33,852 nt of DNA from Lachnospiraceae bacterium (GTDB taxonomy: Bacteria > Bacillota > Clostridia > Lachnospirales > Lachnospiraceae), in the NCBI GenBank assembly GCA_022769665.1, contig JALEIR010000005.1, forward strand, positions 1-33,852, read 5' to 3'. Numbering within the stretch: position 1 is the first letter of the stretch; each line of letters starts with the position of its first letter. Below, one piece after another: positions 16,787 through 27,480 of this stretch. The translations under genes were made by a program, and so were the position numbers. Under the pieces are notes generated by a model. That model did not search any database and was not told the DNA's origin. It saw only the letters and a program-made list of their open reading frames with translations.

Positions 16787-18394
16787 ACAATTGTTTTTGT
16801 CCTTCAGGGCAGCAGCCACAAATCCCTTAAAGAGAGGGTGAGGTCTGTTGGGACGGGATTTCAGTTCCGGATGTCCCTGAGTTGCCACATAGAAGGGATG
16901 CTCGGTTATCTCACACATTTCCACGATACGACCGTCCGGGGAAAGACCGGAAAGCCGTAAGCCCCCTTCGGTGAGAGCTGCGCGGTAATCGTTGTTCACT
17001 TCGTAACGGTGACGATGACGTTCGTAAATAACATCCTCACCGTAAAGCTCGTAAGCTTTGGATTCTTTATCCAGCACGCAGGGATATGCACCAAGTCTCA
17101 GAGTTCCGCCGATGTCCTCCACACCGTTCTGATCCGGCATCAGTGCAATGACGGGATGGGTAGTATTGGGATCAAGTTCGATACTGTGGGCATCATTATA
17201 TCCAAGTACATTTCTGGCATATTCCACGATGGTGAGCTGCATACCGAGGCAAAGTCCCAGCAGCGGCTTTTTATGTGTGCGGGCGTAATTAATTGCAAGA
17301 ATCTTACCTTCGATACCTCGGGAACCAAAACCGCCGGGTATCAGGATGCCGTGGACATCAGAAAGCAGTTCTTCCACATTATCGGGGGTTACCGTTTCGG
17401 AATCAATCCATTTAATCTGTACGGTTGCATGGTTTGAAATTCCTCCGTGCTTCAGAGCTTCCACAACGCTGATGTAGGCATCATGAAGAGAAACATATTT
17501 TCCGACCAGAGCAATTTGAACCTCATCGGTGGGATGACGCAAATCGTCTACCATCTTCTCCCAATCTCTCAAATCGGGTTCGGGGCATTCCAGATGTAAG
17601 CATTCACAGACAGCCTGTGCAAGATGCTCTTTTTCCATAGCCAAAGGTGCTTCATAAAGATATTTTACATCAAGGTTTTGAAGCACGCGGCTGCTGGGGA
17701 CATTACAGAAGAGAGCAATTTTATCCTTAATACCCTGATCCAAAGGATGCTCGCTTCTACATACAATAATATCAGGCTGAATACCCATTCCCTGTAAATC
17801 CTTTACACTGGCCTGTGTAGGTTTTGTCTTCAGCTCCTGGGAGGCACTCAGATAGGGAATCAGGGTAACGTGGATTAAGATGGCATTTTCGTGCCCGACG
17901 TCATGCTGAAACTGTCTGATTGACTCCAAAAAGGGCTGGCTTTCGATATCTCCTACGGTACCGCCCACTTCAATAATGGCAATGCGGGTTTCCGGGTCGG
18001 TGAAATTACGGTAAAATCGACTCTTAATTTCATTTGTAATATGAGGAATGACCTGTACGGTACCGCCGCCGTAATCTCCGCGGCGCTCCTTTTGCAGTAC
18101 AGACCAATATACTTTACCTGTTGTTACGTTTGAATTTTTGTCCAGACTTTCATCAATAAAACGCTCATAATGTCCCAAATCCAAGTCTGTCTCCGCACCG
18201 TCATCGGTGACGAAAACTTCACCGTGCTGTATGGGATTCATGGTGCCGGGGTCAATGTTGATATAAGGGTCGAACTTCTGCATCGTCACCTTATATCCTC
18301 TTGCCTTTAAAAGTCTACCTAATGATGCTGCGGTGATTCCTTTTCCCAGACCGGAAACGACACCACCTGTGACGAATACGTATTTTACTGGCAT
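16784..18394 (-). CDS. pyrG: CTP synthase
   Basis: The 536-residue enzyme converts UTP to CTP with glutamine and ATP. The N-terminal synthetase domain opens with the P-loop segment [10 protein letters not shown] and contains [11 protein letters not shown]. The C-terminal class I glutamine amidotransferase domain has nucleophile motif LGLCLGMQ and the HPE segment GHPELKSRP. Length is typical. The ATG follows AGAGGA. The stop lies within the terminator region shared with the yitT-family gene. The 88-base upstream gap holds two overlapping inverted repeats, described separately. Confidence 0.96.
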   Translation of the reverse strand: MPVKYVFVTGGVVSGLGKGITAASLGRLLKARGYKVTMQKFDPYINIDPGTMNPIQHGEVFVTDDGAETDLDLGHYERFIDESLDKNSNVTTGKVYWSVLQKERRGDYGGGTVQVIPHITNEIKSRFYRNFTDPETRIAIIEVGGTVGDIESQPFLESIRQFQHDVGHENAILIHVTLIPYLSASQELKTKPTQASVKDLQGMGIQPDIIVCRSEHPLDQGIKDKIALFCNVPSSRVLQNLDVKYLYEAPLAMEKEHLAQAVCECLHLECPEPDLRDWEKMVDDLRHPTDEVQIALVGKYVSLHDAYISVVEALKHGGISNHATVQIKWIDSETVTPDNVEELLSDVHGILIPGGFGSRGIEGKILAINYARTHKKPLLGLCLGMQLTIVEYARNVLGYNDAHSIELDPNTTHPVIALMPDQNGVEDIGGTLRLGAYPCVLDKESKAYELYGEDVIYERHRHRYEVNNDYRAALTEGGLRLSGLSPDGRIVEMCEITEHPFYVATQGHPELKSRPNRPHPLFKGFVAAALKDKNNC

Positions 18395-18409
18395 ACATTC
18401 CTCTTTTCT

Positions 18410-18461
18410 GCGTTGCGATTAATTAATTTGCCCGAGGTTTTGCAACGCCTGGAATACGGGC
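18410..18461 (-). promoter_or_regulatory. Overlapping inverted repeats in the pyrG leader
   Basis: GCCCGAGG (18430-18437) can pair with CCT...CGGGC (18448-18461), giving a hairpin just after the DUF1846 gene. The loop of this hairpin contains GCAACGC (18442-18448), which is also complementary to GCGTTGC (18410-18416). The two structures exclude each other. It may be a terminator, an attenuator or chance; neither hairpin has a good T run. Confidence 0.35.
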
Positions 18462-18482
18462 AGATTGATATATTTAAATGAA

Positions 18483-19958
18483 TCAGTACCTTTTTTTTGC
18501 GGTTTGAACCGGTTCGCTGGTAAGATCAACACCCAGCTTTTTATATATCTTGATATCCACCTCGGAAAGCATTACCGATGTGTGAACCTGACATCCCCGA
18601 AGTCTGGGAAGCTGCTCCAGGGCGCGTTTTGCGTTGGAATCGGTGACTGCAGCCAGTGAAAGTGCAATCAACACCTCGTCTGTATGCAATCTGGGATTCT
18701 TACCGCCGAGATACCGAACCTTTAAATCCTGGATAGGTTCAATGGCGGCAGGCTTAATCAAGTGAGTATCATGTTCGATGCCTGCCAGACGTTTCAGGGC
18801 ATTCAGCAGTAACGCTGCGGAAGCACCCAGAAAATCGGAAGTTTTTGAAGTTATAATCTCTCCGTCGGGCAGTTCGATTGCAGCGGTAGGTACCCCCAGC
18901 TTTTCTGCCCGTTCCTTGCAGGCGACGGTCACCTTTCTGTCATCGGTGGAAATCTTTGCCTGCTTCATCAGAAGTTCAATCTTATAAACCTCATTTTCGG
19001 AAGCCTCATCCTTCATCATCTTGTTCAGACTGGTATAGTAACGCCGGATAATTTCCATGTTGGAGGCTTCACAGCATGCTACATCATCGATAATGCAGTT
19101 ACCGGCCATATTGACACCCATATCGGTTGGGGACTTGTAGGGATTGCTTCCGTAGATTCCCTCGAAAATGGCATTCAACACAGGAAAAATCTCGATATCA
19201 CGATTGTAATTGACGGCAGTTTTACCGTAAGCTTCCAGGTGGAAGGGGTCAATCATGTTTACGTCGTTTAAATCGGCCGTTGCTGCCTCATAAGCCAGAT
19301 TGATGGGATGCTTTAACGGAATATTCCAAATGGGAAAGGTCTCAAACTTGGCGTAGCCTGCCTTGATTCCGCGCAAATTGTCGTGGTAGAGCTGGGAGAG
19401 ACAGGTAGCCATTTTCCCGCTTCCGGGTCCCGGTGCCGTTATGACCACAAGAGGTCTTGTGGTTTCGATATAATCATTTTTCCCATATCCGTTTTCACTG
19501 ACAATCAACGGTATATTGGAAGGGTATCCTTCAATGGTATAATGAAGATATACTTTGATATTCTTTTTTTCCAGCTTTGCCTTGAACTGATTTGCACTGT
19601 TCTGGCCGGAATAATGGGTAATGACAACACTGCCCACATAAAGTCCCTTTTGCTGGAATTCGTCCCGGAGGCGAAGCACATCTACGTCATAGGTAATGCC
19701 CAGATCTCCGCGAACCTTGTTCTTTTCAATATCGGTTGCGCTGATGACAATGACAATTTCCGCATAATCGGAAAGCTGCATCAGCATGCGAAGCTTGGAA
19801 TCCGGAGCAAAACCGGGCAGGACACGTGCGGCATGATAATCGTCAAAGAGCTTACCGCCGAATTCCAGGTAGAGCTTGTCCCCAAATTGGTCTATCCGTT
19901 CCTTGATATGCTCTGATTGCATTTTTAAATATTTTTCGTTATCAAAGCCGATTTTCAT
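18483..19958 (-). CDS. DUF1846 domain-containing protein
   Basis: The 491-residue protein matches the DUF1846 family over its whole length. The family is common in Clostridia and streptococci; its structure is known from structural genomics but the function is not. Visible features are a start with GFDNEKYLKMQS, a nucleotide-binding-like segment VVITAPGPGSGKMATCLSQL near residues 171-190, and several conserved Asp/His stretches (MIDPFHLEAYG). The glycine-rich GPGSGKM resembles a P-loop but is not a full Walker A. No signal or membrane segment is seen. It is divergent from ftsH and lies upstream of pyrG on the same strand, 88 bases away. Confidence 0.9.
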   Translation of the reverse strand: MKIGFDNEKYLKMQSEHIKERIDQFGDKLYLEFGGKLFDDYHAARVLPGFAPDSKLRMLMQLSDYAEIVIVISATDIEKNKVRGDLGITYDVDVLRLRDEFQQKGLYVGSVVITHYSGQNSANQFKAKLEKKNIKVYLHYTIEGYPSNIPLIVSENGYGKNDYIETTRPLVVITAPGPGSGKMATCLSQLYHDNLRGIKAGYAKFETFPIWNIPLKHPINLAYEAATADLNDVNMIDPFHLEAYGKTAVNYNRDIEIFPVLNAIFEGIYGSNPYKSPTDMGVNMAGNCIIDDVACCEASNMEIIRRYYTSLNKMMKDEASENEVYKIELLMKQAKISTDDRKVTVACKERAEKLGVPTAAIELPDGEIITSKTSDFLGASAALLLNALKRLAGIEHDTHLIKPAAIEPIQDLKVRYLGGKNPRLHTDEVLIALSLAAVTDSNAKRALEQLPRLRGCQVHTSVMLSEVDIKIYKKLGVDLTSEPVQTAKKRY

Positions 19959-20100
19959 ACCTTAACTCCTTGCCCGCAAAGCGGTTTAGTTTGCTTTCCG
20001 TAAAAAATACTTATTTATCTTACCACAAAATTGTCGGCGTTGGAATATGTAAAGTTTAGAAATCTTTAAGAGATACCATGTTTTTTTTATACTTATGCTA

Positions 20101-20129
20101 TTGATTTATCAATCTTTAATCTCTATAAT
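20101..20129 (+). promoter_or_regulatory. Promoter of ftsH
   Basis: TTGATT (20101-20106) and a perfect TATAAT (20124-20129) are spaced by 17 bases. The -35 box lies in a small palindrome, TTGATTTATCAA (20101-20112), that could be a regulator site. The gap 19959-20188 otherwise shows only AT-rich sequence; a minus-strand promoter for the DUF1846 gene must also lie here but is not clear. Confidence 0.72.
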
Positions 20130-20188
20130 AAAATAGATTTATTGTCACCAATGAAAGATATTTTACAGAAAACAGAAATGGAGTTACT

Positions 20189-22543
20189 ATGGACAATCAA
20201 ATAAATCAGTATGATAACGGTGGTGGAAACCGTGGAAATACACCCGGCGGCAATAACGGAAACGGGGGAGGTAACGGAAACGAGCCTCAGAAGCCAAATA
20301 TACTGATGCTGATACTTTGGGGAATATCTCTGATAGCATTTGTGGTATTGATTTGGAATCTGTTCTCGGGAAATGAAATAGACGGTGAGCAGGTTCCCTA
20401 TACCGAATTTTTGCAGTATGTGGAGGAAGACCGTGTAGCGCAGGTAACCGTGCGCTCCAATAAGCAGGCGACGGATTATCTGGTATGCTTTACGCTGAAG
20501 GAAGAGGAGACGGAGGAAAGTACCCGGGACAGACAGCCGGTATTGATTCCCGGTCTCGGACTGCAAAATTATCAAACTGCTCCGAAAACTTATTATACTA
20601 CCATCATGGAAAGTCAGGATGCGTTGATCAGCAGACTGGAGGCGCATGGCATTGAGGCGGAGCGTGTGATTGAAAGCAGTTCCGGACTTCTGGAGCTTTT
20701 TGTGACCGTGATATTGCCGGTTTTGATTATGATTGTGTTCTTCAGCTTTATGTTTCGCAGAATGGGCGGAAGCGGCGGTCCTTTCAATGTCGGAAAAAAC
20801 AACGCTAAGGTTTATGTACAGAAAGAGACAGGCGTTACCTTTAAGGATGTGGCAGGTGAGGATGAAGCAAAGGAGTCTCTGGTAGAGGTTGTGGATTTTC
20901 TGCATAATCCAGGGAAATATTCCAAAATCGGTGCAAAGCTGCCAAAAGGAGCATTGCTGGTGGGACCTCCCGGAACCGGTAAGACTTTGCTGGCAAAGGC
21001 TGTGGCGGGAGAAGCCCATGTCCCTTTCTATTCCCTGACCGGTTCTGATTTTATAGAGCTTTACGTTGGCGTGGGTGCAAGCCGTGTGAGAGATTTATTC
21101 AGAGAAGCAACCAAAAATGCGCCCTGTATCATTTTTATCGATGAAATAGATGCCATCGGAAGAAGCCGTGACTCGAAGTACGGCGGCGGAAATGAAGAGC
21201 GTGAACAGACGTTGAATCAGCTGCTGTCTGAGATGGACGGTTTTGACAGTTCCAAAGGTATTTTGATTCTGGGAGCTACAAACAGACCCGAGATTCTGGA
21301 TAAAGCGCTTTTACGTCCCGGGCGTTTTGACAGAAGAATTATTGTGGATAAGCCGGATTTAAAGGGAAGAATAGAGATTCTGAAGGTTCACTCCAAAGAC
21401 GTAAAGATGGATGAGACGGTGGATTTGGATGCAATTGCCCTTGCCACAAGCGGAGCTGTAGGGTCCGACCTGGCAAATATGATAAATGAAGCGGCTATCA
21501 ATGCGGTAAAAGAAGGCAGGGAGTATGTCTGCCAGAAGGATTTGTTCGATGCTGTGGAAGTGGTTCTGGTAGGTAAGGAGAAGAAGGACCGGATCATGAG
21601 TAAGGAGGAACGTAAAATTGTTTCCTATCATGAGGTGGGGCATGCATTAATCAGTGCCCTTCAGAAAAATTCGGAGCCTGTGCAAAAGATTACCATAGTT
21701 CCCCGGACGATGGGCGCGCTGGGTTATGTCATGCACGTGCCGGAGGAAGAAAAGTATCTGAATACCGAGGCTGAACTGAGAGATATGCTGGTCGGCCTTG
21801 TAGGCGGGCGTGCGGCAGAGGAAGTGGTGTTTGATACAGTTACCACAGGCGCGGCAAATGATATTGAGAGGGCTACGGACATTGCCCGAAACATGGTTAC
21901 CCGATACGGTATGAGCAAGCGGTTCGGACTGGTAGGTCTTGCAACGGTGGAAAGCCAGTATCTGGAGGGAAGAACAGCGCTGAACTGCAGCGATACCACT
22001 GCCGCGGAGATAGACGCAGAGGTTGTTGAAATCCTGAAGGAGAGCTACGAAAAGGCATTGGCAATGCTTCGGGAAAACAGAGAAGTGATGGATAAGCTGG
22101 CAGAGTTCCTGATTGAGAAGGAAACCATAACCGGCAAGGAGTTTATGGAAATCTTCCGCAGAGAGAAGGGAATCCCGGAGCCTGAGGAGAAGAAGGATGA
22201 GACCACTGCGGCAAAGAAAGTTTCCGTGGATGAGGCAGTTCCTGTAGAGTATGGGAAGCCTGAGGGACAGGAAGCCGATCAGAAAGAGGTGGTGACACCC
22301 GAGCCCGTGGAAGTGCCTGAACCTGTGAAGGTACCTGAAGACGTCGGGAATGTGCAGATGCAACCGACAGAAGATGCCGGAAAGCAGGAGGAACATCCCG
22401 AAACGGTGGCTGAGAAACCGGAAGCGATGGGACAGCCTGAGGAGAAGCCGGCTGAGAGCCGGGAGACACAGCCCGGGGAAACGCCCGAGGAACCGACGGA
22501 CAATCGGCCCAAAGGACGCTTTTCCAACGGAAGTATAGGTTAA
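20189..22543 (+). CDS. ftsH: ATP-dependent zinc metalloprotease FtsH with extended tails
   Basis: The 784-residue membrane protease degrades misfolded and regulatory proteins. A Gly/Asn-rich tail (about residues 10-35) precedes the first membrane helix (38-58). An extracytoplasmic domain and second helix (about 169-189) follow, then the AAA+ domain with Walker A GPPGTGKT (259-266), Walker B FIDEID (Asp-Glu 318-319) and second region of homology ([10 protein letters not shown]). The zinc site HEVGH has His481 and His485, with Asp558 the likely third ligand. From about residue 660 there is a Pro/Glu-rich tail of some 125 residues with repeated PEPV/VPE motifs, making it clearly longer than the usual 600-650. 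A terminator follows. Confidence 0.95.
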   Translation: MDNQINQYDNGGGNRGNTPGGNNGNGGGNGNEPQKPNILMLILWGISLIAFVVLIWNLFSGNEIDGEQVPYTEFLQYVEEDRVAQVTVRSNKQATDYLVCFTLKEEETEESTRDRQPVLIPGLGLQNYQTAPKTYYTTIMESQDALISRLEAHGIEAERVIESSSGLLELFVTVILPVLIMIVFFSFMFRRMGGSGGPFNVGKNNAKVYVQKETGVTFKDVAGEDEAKESLVEVVDFLHNPGKYSKIGAKLPKGALLVGPPGTGKTLLAKAVAGEAHVPFYSLTGSDFIELYVGVGASRVRDLFREATKNAPCIIFIDEIDAIGRSRDSKYGGGNEEREQTLNQLLSEMDGFDSSKGILILGATNRPEILDKALLRPGRFDRRIIVDKPDLKGRIEILKVHSKDVKMDETVDLDAIALATSGAVGSDLANMINEAAINAVKEGREYVCQKDLFDAVEVVLVGKEKKDRIMSKEERKIVSYHEVGHALISALQKNSEPVQKITIVPRTMGALGYVMHVPEEEKYLNTEAELRDMLVGLVGGRAAEEVVFDTVTTGAANDIERATDIARNMVTRYGMSKRFGLVGLATVESQYLEGRTALNCSDTTAAEIDAEVVEILKESYEKALAMLRENREVMDKLAEFLIEKETITGKEFMEIFRREKGIPEPEEKKDETTAAKKVSVDEAVPVEYGKPEGQEADQKEVVTPEPVEVPEPVKVPEDVGNVQMQPTEDAGKQEEHPETVAEKPEAMGQPEEKPAESRETQPGETPEEPTDNRPKGRFSNGSIG

Positions 22544-22547
22544 GATG

Positions 22548-22584
22548 AAAGGAAGCTTTGCATCATCTGCGGAGCTTCCTTTTT
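22548..22584 (+). terminator. Terminator of ftsH
   Basis: AAAGGAAGCT (22548-22557) pairs with AGCTTCCTTT (22573-22582) around a 15-nt loop and ends in a T run. Confidence 0.85.
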
Positions 22585-22618
22585 AGGCATAAGCAGTGTT
22601 TACAGCGAGGGAGTCTGT

Positions 22619-24499
22619 ATGTTTCATTTTGAAGAGGAATTAAAAAAACTTCCCAAAGAGCCGGGAGTTTATATAATGAGAGATGACAAGGATGTCATAT
22701 TGTATGTGGGGAAGGCGGTTAACCTCCATAATCGTGTGCGTTCCTATTTTCGGGAAAATATCGGAAGAGGACCTGCCATCGATAAAATGGTGACGCTGAT
22801 CGCTCGCTTTGAATATATTGTCACAGACTCCGAATTGGAAGCGCTTGTCTTAGAGAATAATCTGATTAAAGAGTATTCTCCGAAATATAATACGCTTTTG
22901 AAGGATGACAAAACTTACCCTTATATCAAGGTGACAGTTGGGGAGGAGTTCCCCCGGATCCTTTTTTCGCGTACGATGAAAAAGGACAAATCCAGGTATT
23001 TCGGTCCTTACAGCAGTGCGGCGGCGGTAAAAGATACCATTGAGCTGCTGAACAAGCTGTATTGTCTTCGTACCTGTAACCGTAGTCTGCCCAGAGATAT
23101 CGGACTGGAGAGACCCTGTCTCAATTACCATATCAAGCAGTGCATGGCTCCCTGTCAGGGATATGTGGATAAGGAGCAGTACAGGGAGCAGGTAAACCGG
23201 GCACTGGACTTTTTAAACGGTAATTATCAGTCCGTTTTAAAAGATTTGGAGGGAAAGATGAAAGCAGCTGCGCAAGAGCTGGATTTTGAGACGGCTGCAG
23301 GCTATCGTGACCTGTACAACAGTGTGAAGCAGGTATCCCAGAAGCAGAAAATTACAGACAGCGTTGGTGAGGATAAAGATATTATTGCCCTGTATCAGGA
23401 CGAGACAGAGGCAGTCGTTCAGGTCTTTTTTGTCCGGGACGGCAAGCTCATCGGAAGAGAACATTACTATATGACACATGTGTCGGAAGGCAATAAGCCG
23501 GCAATTCTGCAGGATTTTGTGAAGCAGTTTTATGCGGGAACGCCTTTTATTCCCAGAGAGCTGATGCTGCAATATGAGATTGAAGACGGGGAATTGATTG
23601 AAAAATGGCTGTCTCAGCGCAAGGGGAGCAGAGTTTATCTGCGTGTACCGAAAATCGGTTCCAAGGAAAAGCTGGTGGAGTTGGCTGCCCAGAATGCAAA
23701 ACATATTCTGGAACAGGACAGAGAGAGGCTGAAGCGGGAGGAAGGCCGGACAATCGGGGCAGTAAAGGAGATTGCGGCCCTCCTTGGACTGGAGCATGTT
23801 GAACGGATGGAAGCCTTTGATATCTCCAATATTAACGGCTTTGAGAATGTCGGTTCCATGATTGTGTTTGAAAAGGGAAAACCAAAGCCCAGCGATTATC
23901 GTAAATTCCGTATCAGAACGGTTTCCGGTCCCGATGATTATGCCTGCATGCGTGAGGTGTTGACAAGACGGTTTACCCATGGTATGGAGGAACGGATTGA
24001 ACTGGAAGAAAAAGAGATGGAAAAGGAGTACGGCAGTTTTACAAAGTTTCCGGATCTGATTATGATGGACGGTGGCCGCGGACAGGTGAATATTGCGCTT
24101 TCCGTATTGGACGAGCTGCATATGGACATCCCCGTTTGCGGTATGGTAAAGGACGATAATCATCATACAAGAGGCTTGTATTTTAATAATGTGGAACTGC
24201 CCATCGACACCCGTTCCGAGGGATTTAAGCTGATTACAAGGATACAGGATGAGGCTCACCGTTTTGCAATTGAATATCATCGCTCCCTGCGCAGCAAGGC
24301 TCAGGTTAAGTCTGTGTTGGATGATATTCCGGGGATCGGTCCTGCAAGAAGAAAGGCATTGATGCGTCACTTTAAGTCTATCGAGGATATTCGGAAGGCG
24401 ACCGTGGAAGAACTTCTTGAGGTCCCGGAGCTGACCAGAAATGTGGCGGAGGAGATTCACGGGTTTTTCGAAAAAAAGGAAAGCTCAAACTTCACATAA
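22619..24499 (+). CDS. uvrC: Excinuclease ABC subunit C
   Basis: The 626-residue subunit makes both incisions in nucleotide excision repair with UvrB. In order it shows an N-terminal GIY-YIG nuclease domain (GVYIMRD...VILYVGKA), a cysteine segment around [10 protein letters not shown] and [13 protein letters not shown], a UVR motif for UvrB contact ([19 protein letters not shown]), the RNase H-like nuclease domain ([19 protein letters not shown] and [12 protein letters not shown]) and a C-terminal helix-hairpin-helix pair ([18 protein letters not shown]). Length is normal. The ATG follows CGAGGGAG. uvrA and uvrB are not in the window. Confidence 0.96.
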   Translation: MFHFEEELKKLPKEPGVYIMRDDKDVILYVGKAVNLHNRVRSYFRENIGRGPAIDKMVTLIARFEYIVTDSELEALVLENNLIKEYSPKYNTLLKDDKTYPYIKVTVGEEFPRILFSRTMKKDKSRYFGPYSSAAAVKDTIELLNKLYCLRTCNRSLPRDIGLERPCLNYHIKQCMAPCQGYVDKEQYREQVNRALDFLNGNYQSVLKDLEGKMKAAAQELDFETAAGYRDLYNSVKQVSQKQKITDSVGEDKDIIALYQDETEAVVQVFFVRDGKLIGREHYYMTHVSEGNKPAILQDFVKQFYAGTPFIPRELMLQYEIEDGELIEKWLSQRKGSRVYLRVPKIGSKEKLVELAAQNAKHILEQDRERLKREEGRTIGAVKEIAALLGLEHVERMEAFDISNINGFENVGSMIVFEKGKPKPSDYRKFRIRTVSGPDDYACMREVLTRRFTHGMEERIELEEKEMEKEYGSFTKFPDLIMMDGGRGQVNIALSVLDELHMDIPVCGMVKDDNHHTRGLYFNNVELPIDTRSEGFKLITRIQDEAHRFAIEYHRSLRSKAQVKSVLDDIPGIGPARRKALMRHFKSIEDIRKATVEELLEVPELTRNVAEEIHGFFEKKESSNFT

Positions 24500-24519
24500 A
24501 GGCCGGGGTGTGGTATGAT
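24491..24519 (+). promoter_or_regulatory. Promoter of the hprK gene cluster
   Basis: TTCACA (24491-24496) and TATGAT (24514-24519) are spaced by 17 bases. The -35 box overlaps the last codons of uvrC, and the start of hprK is about 90 bases downstream. Confidence 0.6.
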
Positions 24520-24607
24520 ATTTATGAATGTTGAGCACCGGGATGAAAAGAATCGTGTGCGCAGATTATGAAAATCAAGAGCAGGAAACTGCAGAAATGA
24601 GGAAGAT

Positions 24608-25552
24608 ATGGAATATGTTACATTGACCCGTTTGATTGAAAAAATGAAGCTGGACAATCTGACCCCGGAGATTTCGGTGAAGGGAATTAAGCTTACGCAG
24701 CCCGATATCAATCGTCCCGCTCTGCAGATGGCGGGTTACCTGAAACACTTTGAAGCTACCCGTCTTCAGGTTGTAGGATTCGTGGAATCCAGCTACTTTA
24801 ACGATTTGGATGAGGCCAGAAAGAAAGAAGTATGCGACGAACTTATGAGCTATGATGTACCTGCATTTGTATTCTGCCGCGAGTTACAGCCTGATCCGAT
24901 TTTTCTGGAGGAGGCAATTGCACACAGAATTCCCATTCTCTCTACCAAGAAAACAACATCTTCTTTCATGGCGGAAGCAATCAGATGGCTGAATGTTAAA
25001 CTTGCGCCCTGTATCTCCGTACACGGAGTTCTTGTAGATGTTTACGGCGAGGGTGTTTTGATTACGGGTGAGAGCGGTATCGGTAAATCCGAGGCCGCGT
25101 TGGAACTGGTAAAGAGAGGACATCGTCTGGTGACGGATGATGTGGTGGAGTTGAGAAAAGTCAGCGACGATACTTTGATTGGTTCGGCACCGGATGTGAC
25201 AAAGCATCTGATTGAGCTGAGAGGTATCGGTATTGTGGATATCAAGGCATTGTTTGGTGCATCTTCCGTCAAGGATACCCAGTCGGTGGATCTGGTTATC
25301 AAACTGGAGGATTGGGACAAGGATAAGGAATACGACAGACTTGGCCTTGAGGAAACCTATACGGAGTATCTGGGCAATAAGATTGTATGTCATAACATTC
25401 CCATACGTCCCGGACGTAACCTGGCAATTATCTGTGAGTCCGCAGCCGTAAATCATCGTCAGAAGAAAATGGGTTATAATGCCGCACAGGAGCTGTACGC
25501 AAGAGTGCAGAATTCCCTGGCAAAGAAGCGGGAAGAAGAGGAAGAAGAATAA
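24608..25552 (+). CDS. hprK: HPr kinase/phosphorylase
   Basis: The 314-residue bifunctional enzyme phosphorylates Ser46 of HPr or Crh with ATP or pyrophosphate and can reverse the reaction. It is the central sensor of carbon catabolite repression in low-GC Gram-positive bacteria. Walker A GESGIGKS lies at residues 154-161, the catalytic-site SVHG at 137-140, and the family signature around IELRGIGIVDI near residue 204. The N-terminal domain is complete and the C-terminus is rich in Lys and Glu. GAGGAAG before the ATG sets the start. It opens a cluster that ends with a Crh-like HPr, a likely substrate. Confidence 0.96.
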   Translation: MEYVTLTRLIEKMKLDNLTPEISVKGIKLTQPDINRPALQMAGYLKHFEATRLQVVGFVESSYFNDLDEARKKEVCDELMSYDVPAFVFCRELQPDPIFLEEAIAHRIPILSTKKTTSSFMAEAIRWLNVKLAPCISVHGVLVDVYGEGVLITGESGIGKSEAALELVKRGHRLVTDDVVELRKVSDDTLIGSAPDVTKHLIELRGIGIVDIKALFGASSVKDTQSVDLVIKLEDWDKDKEYDRLGLEETYTEYLGNKIVCHNIPIRPGRNLAIICESAAVNHRQKKMGYNAAQELYARVQNSLAKKREEEEEE

Positions 25553-25595
25553 AAACATTCCGATAGATTGAATAATAGGAGAGAGGATAATAAGT

Positions 25596-26537
25596 ATGGG
25601 TAAAAAGTATGCGTTTGGTGTAGATGTGGGTGGAACTACCGTTAAAATCGGTCTGTTTGACAAGGAAGGCTGTGTCCTGGATAAGTGGGAGATTCCTACC
25701 AATAAGGAAAACGACGGAGCTTCTATTCTCCCGGATGTGGCAAAAAGTCTTCAGCAGAAAATGAAGGAAAAAGGAATCGGTGAGGATGACCTGGCAGGAA
25801 TCGGCGTAGGTGCCCCGGGAGCTGTGGATGACGAGGGTACACTGGTAGGCGGAGCCGTAAATATCGGCTGGAAGCCGTTTAACATACCGAAAGTATTAAA
25901 TGCATATATTAATGTACCGGTAAAAGCGGCAAATGATGCCAACGCCGCAGCTTTTGGTGAGATGTGGCAGGGCGGCGGTAAAGGCTATACCAGTATGGTA
26001 GCCGTTACACTGGGAACCGGTGTAGGCGGAGGCATTATTATCAACGGCAATATTCTGACAGGTGCCACCGGCGCAGGCGGTGAGATCGGACATATTCATA
26101 TTGAAGATAACGAGACTGAGGAATGCGGATGCAAGAATAAGGGTTGCCTGGAGCAATACGCTTCCGCAACGGGAATCGTAAGACTGGCAAAGAGACGTCT
26201 TGCAAAGGACGATAAACCCAGTGTACTGAGAGAGGGAACTCTGTCTGCAAAGAGTGTTTTTGATGCAGTAAAGGCAGGGGACGAGGTGGCCATGGAAATT
26301 GCCGGGCAGTTCGGAGAATACCTGGGAAAAGGTCTTGCTGCGGTTGCAGGTGTTGTGAATCCGGAGGTATTCGTTATCGGAGGCGGTGTTTCCAAAGCAG
26401 GTGAAATTTTAATTTCTTATGTGGAACCCTGGTTTCAGAAATATGCTTTCCAACAGTGCCGCGGTGCAAAATTTGCTCTGGCAAAACTGGGAAATGATGC
26501 GGGTATATTCGGGGCAGCCGGATTGATACTCAGATAG
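25596..26537 (+). CDS. glcK: ROK family glucokinase
   Basis: The 313-residue cytoplasmic kinase should phosphorylate glucose to glucose-6-phosphate with ATP. The phosphate-binding GVDVGGTTVKIG is near the N-terminus, followed by the sugar-binding segments with GAPGAVDD and KAANDANAAAFGE, the GTGVGGGIIINGN motif, and the ROK zinc signature with GEIGHIHI and CGCKNKGCLEQYAS. All are intact. No N-terminal helix-turn-helix is present, so it is an enzyme rather than a ROK repressor. It lies 43 bases after hprK with its own GAGAGG site. Confidence 0.94.
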   Translation: MGKKYAFGVDVGGTTVKIGLFDKEGCVLDKWEIPTNKENDGASILPDVAKSLQQKMKEKGIGEDDLAGIGVGAPGAVDDEGTLVGGAVNIGWKPFNIPKVLNAYINVPVKAANDANAAAFGEMWQGGGKGYTSMVAVTLGTGVGGGIIINGNILTGATGAGGEIGHIHIEDNETEECGCKNKGCLEQYASATGIVRLAKRRLAKDDKPSVLREGTLSAKSVFDAVKAGDEVAMEIAGQFGEYLGKGLAAVAGVVNPEVFVIGGGVSKAGEILISYVEPWFQKYAFQQCRGAKFALAKLGNDAGIFGAAGLILR

Positions 26538-26556
26538 GCAGGTTAAGAACAACCAA

Positions 26557-27480
26557 ATGATTAGTGATGCAGTGATTCAGGCGTTAAAGAAATTTGTACC
26601 GGAAGAAAATATCTGCTTACAGGAGCCGATGGCAGGTCATACTACTTTTCGCATAGGAGGACCTGCCGATTGTTTCCTACAGCCGGAGAATGAAGAACAG
26701 CTGATTCAGGTACAGAGGTATCTGGGTAAAGTTGGGCTTCCCTTTTTTGTTTTGGGTAACGGTAGCAATCTGCTGGTCAGTGATGCGGGATATCGCGGGG
26801 TCATAATACAGGTTGGCCGCAAGATGAGTGCCATAGAGGTTGAGGGCTGTACCATTAAGGCTCAGGCGGGAGCAACCCTGGCACAGGTGGCAAAAGCGGC
26901 ACTGGAGCATGGATTGACAGGACTGGAGTTTGCATCCGGAATACCCGGAACCGTGGGGGGCGGCGTGGTCATGAATGCCGGTGCCTATGACGGTGAGCTG
27001 AGTCAGGTTGTAGCGCGGGTTCATGTGGTAAACAGTGAAGGTGAGATTATGGAGCTGGATAACGAAACCATGGAATTTGGGTATCGTACCAGCGCCATAA
27101 AAAATACTTCTCTTGCAATTACGGAGGTACAGTTCGAACTGTCAGAAGGAGATAAAGAACAGATTCGTGAAAAAATGGAAGATTATACCTCCAGAAGGAG
27201 AGAAAAACAACCGCTGGAATATCCCAGTGCGGGCAGTACCTTTAAGCGCCCGAAAGGATTTTTCGCGGGCAAACTCATTATGGATGCCGGTTTACGAGGC
27301 TACCAGAAGGGTGGTGCCAGGGTGTCCGATAAGCATTGTGGATTTGTTATTAATACAGGAGATGCAACGGCGGAGGATGTCAGAAACGTCATCCGGGAAG
27401 TGCAGGAACGAGTGAAGGAGAAGTTTCATGTGACTCTGGAAACAGAGGTTATTTTTTTGGGCTGGGAGAAGAACGGATGA
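26557..27480 (+). CDS. murB: UDP-N-acetylmuramate dehydrogenase
   Basis: The 307-residue flavoenzyme reduces UDP-GlcNAc enolpyruvate to UDP-MurNAc in peptidoglycan synthesis. FAD-binding motifs VLGNGSNLLVSDAGYRG and GIPGTVGGGVVMNAGAYDGE are visible, followed by YRTSAIK and the active-site PSAGSTFKRP and SDKHCGFVIN segments. Length and loop pattern fit type II MurB of Firmicutes. The ribosome site is weak (AGG about 14 bases before the ATG), so coupling to glcK, 19 bases upstream, may matter. The stop overlaps the rapZ start by 4 bases. Confidence 0.95.
   Translation: MISDAVIQALKKFVPEENICLQEPMAGHTTFRIGGPADCFLQPENEEQLIQVQRYLGKVGLPFFVLGNGSNLLVSDAGYRGVIIQVGRKMSAIEVEGCTIKAQAGATLAQVAKAALEHGLTGLEFASGIPGTVGGGVVMNAGAYDGELSQVVARVHVVNSEGEIMELDNETMEFGYRTSAIKNTSLAITEVQFELSEGDKEQIREKMEDYTSRRREKQPLEYPSAGSTFKRPKGFFAGKLIMDAGLRGYQKGGARVSDKHCGFVINTGDATAEDVRNVIREVQERVKEKFHVTLETEVIFLGWEKNG

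Noticed and set aside
18483..19958. P-loop ATPase call for the DUF1846 protein
   Set aside because: The GPGSGKM stretch does not form a full Walker A and no Walker B was identified, so no ATPase function is claimed.
20123..21019. 298-codon minus-strand ORF opposite ftsH
   Set aside because: It lies opposite the N-terminal half of ftsH and its promoter, with a low-complexity translation. It is a shadow ORF.
23237..24460. 407-codon minus-strand ORF opposite uvrC
   Set aside because: It is antisense to a fully conserved uvrC and its translation has no recognisable domain.
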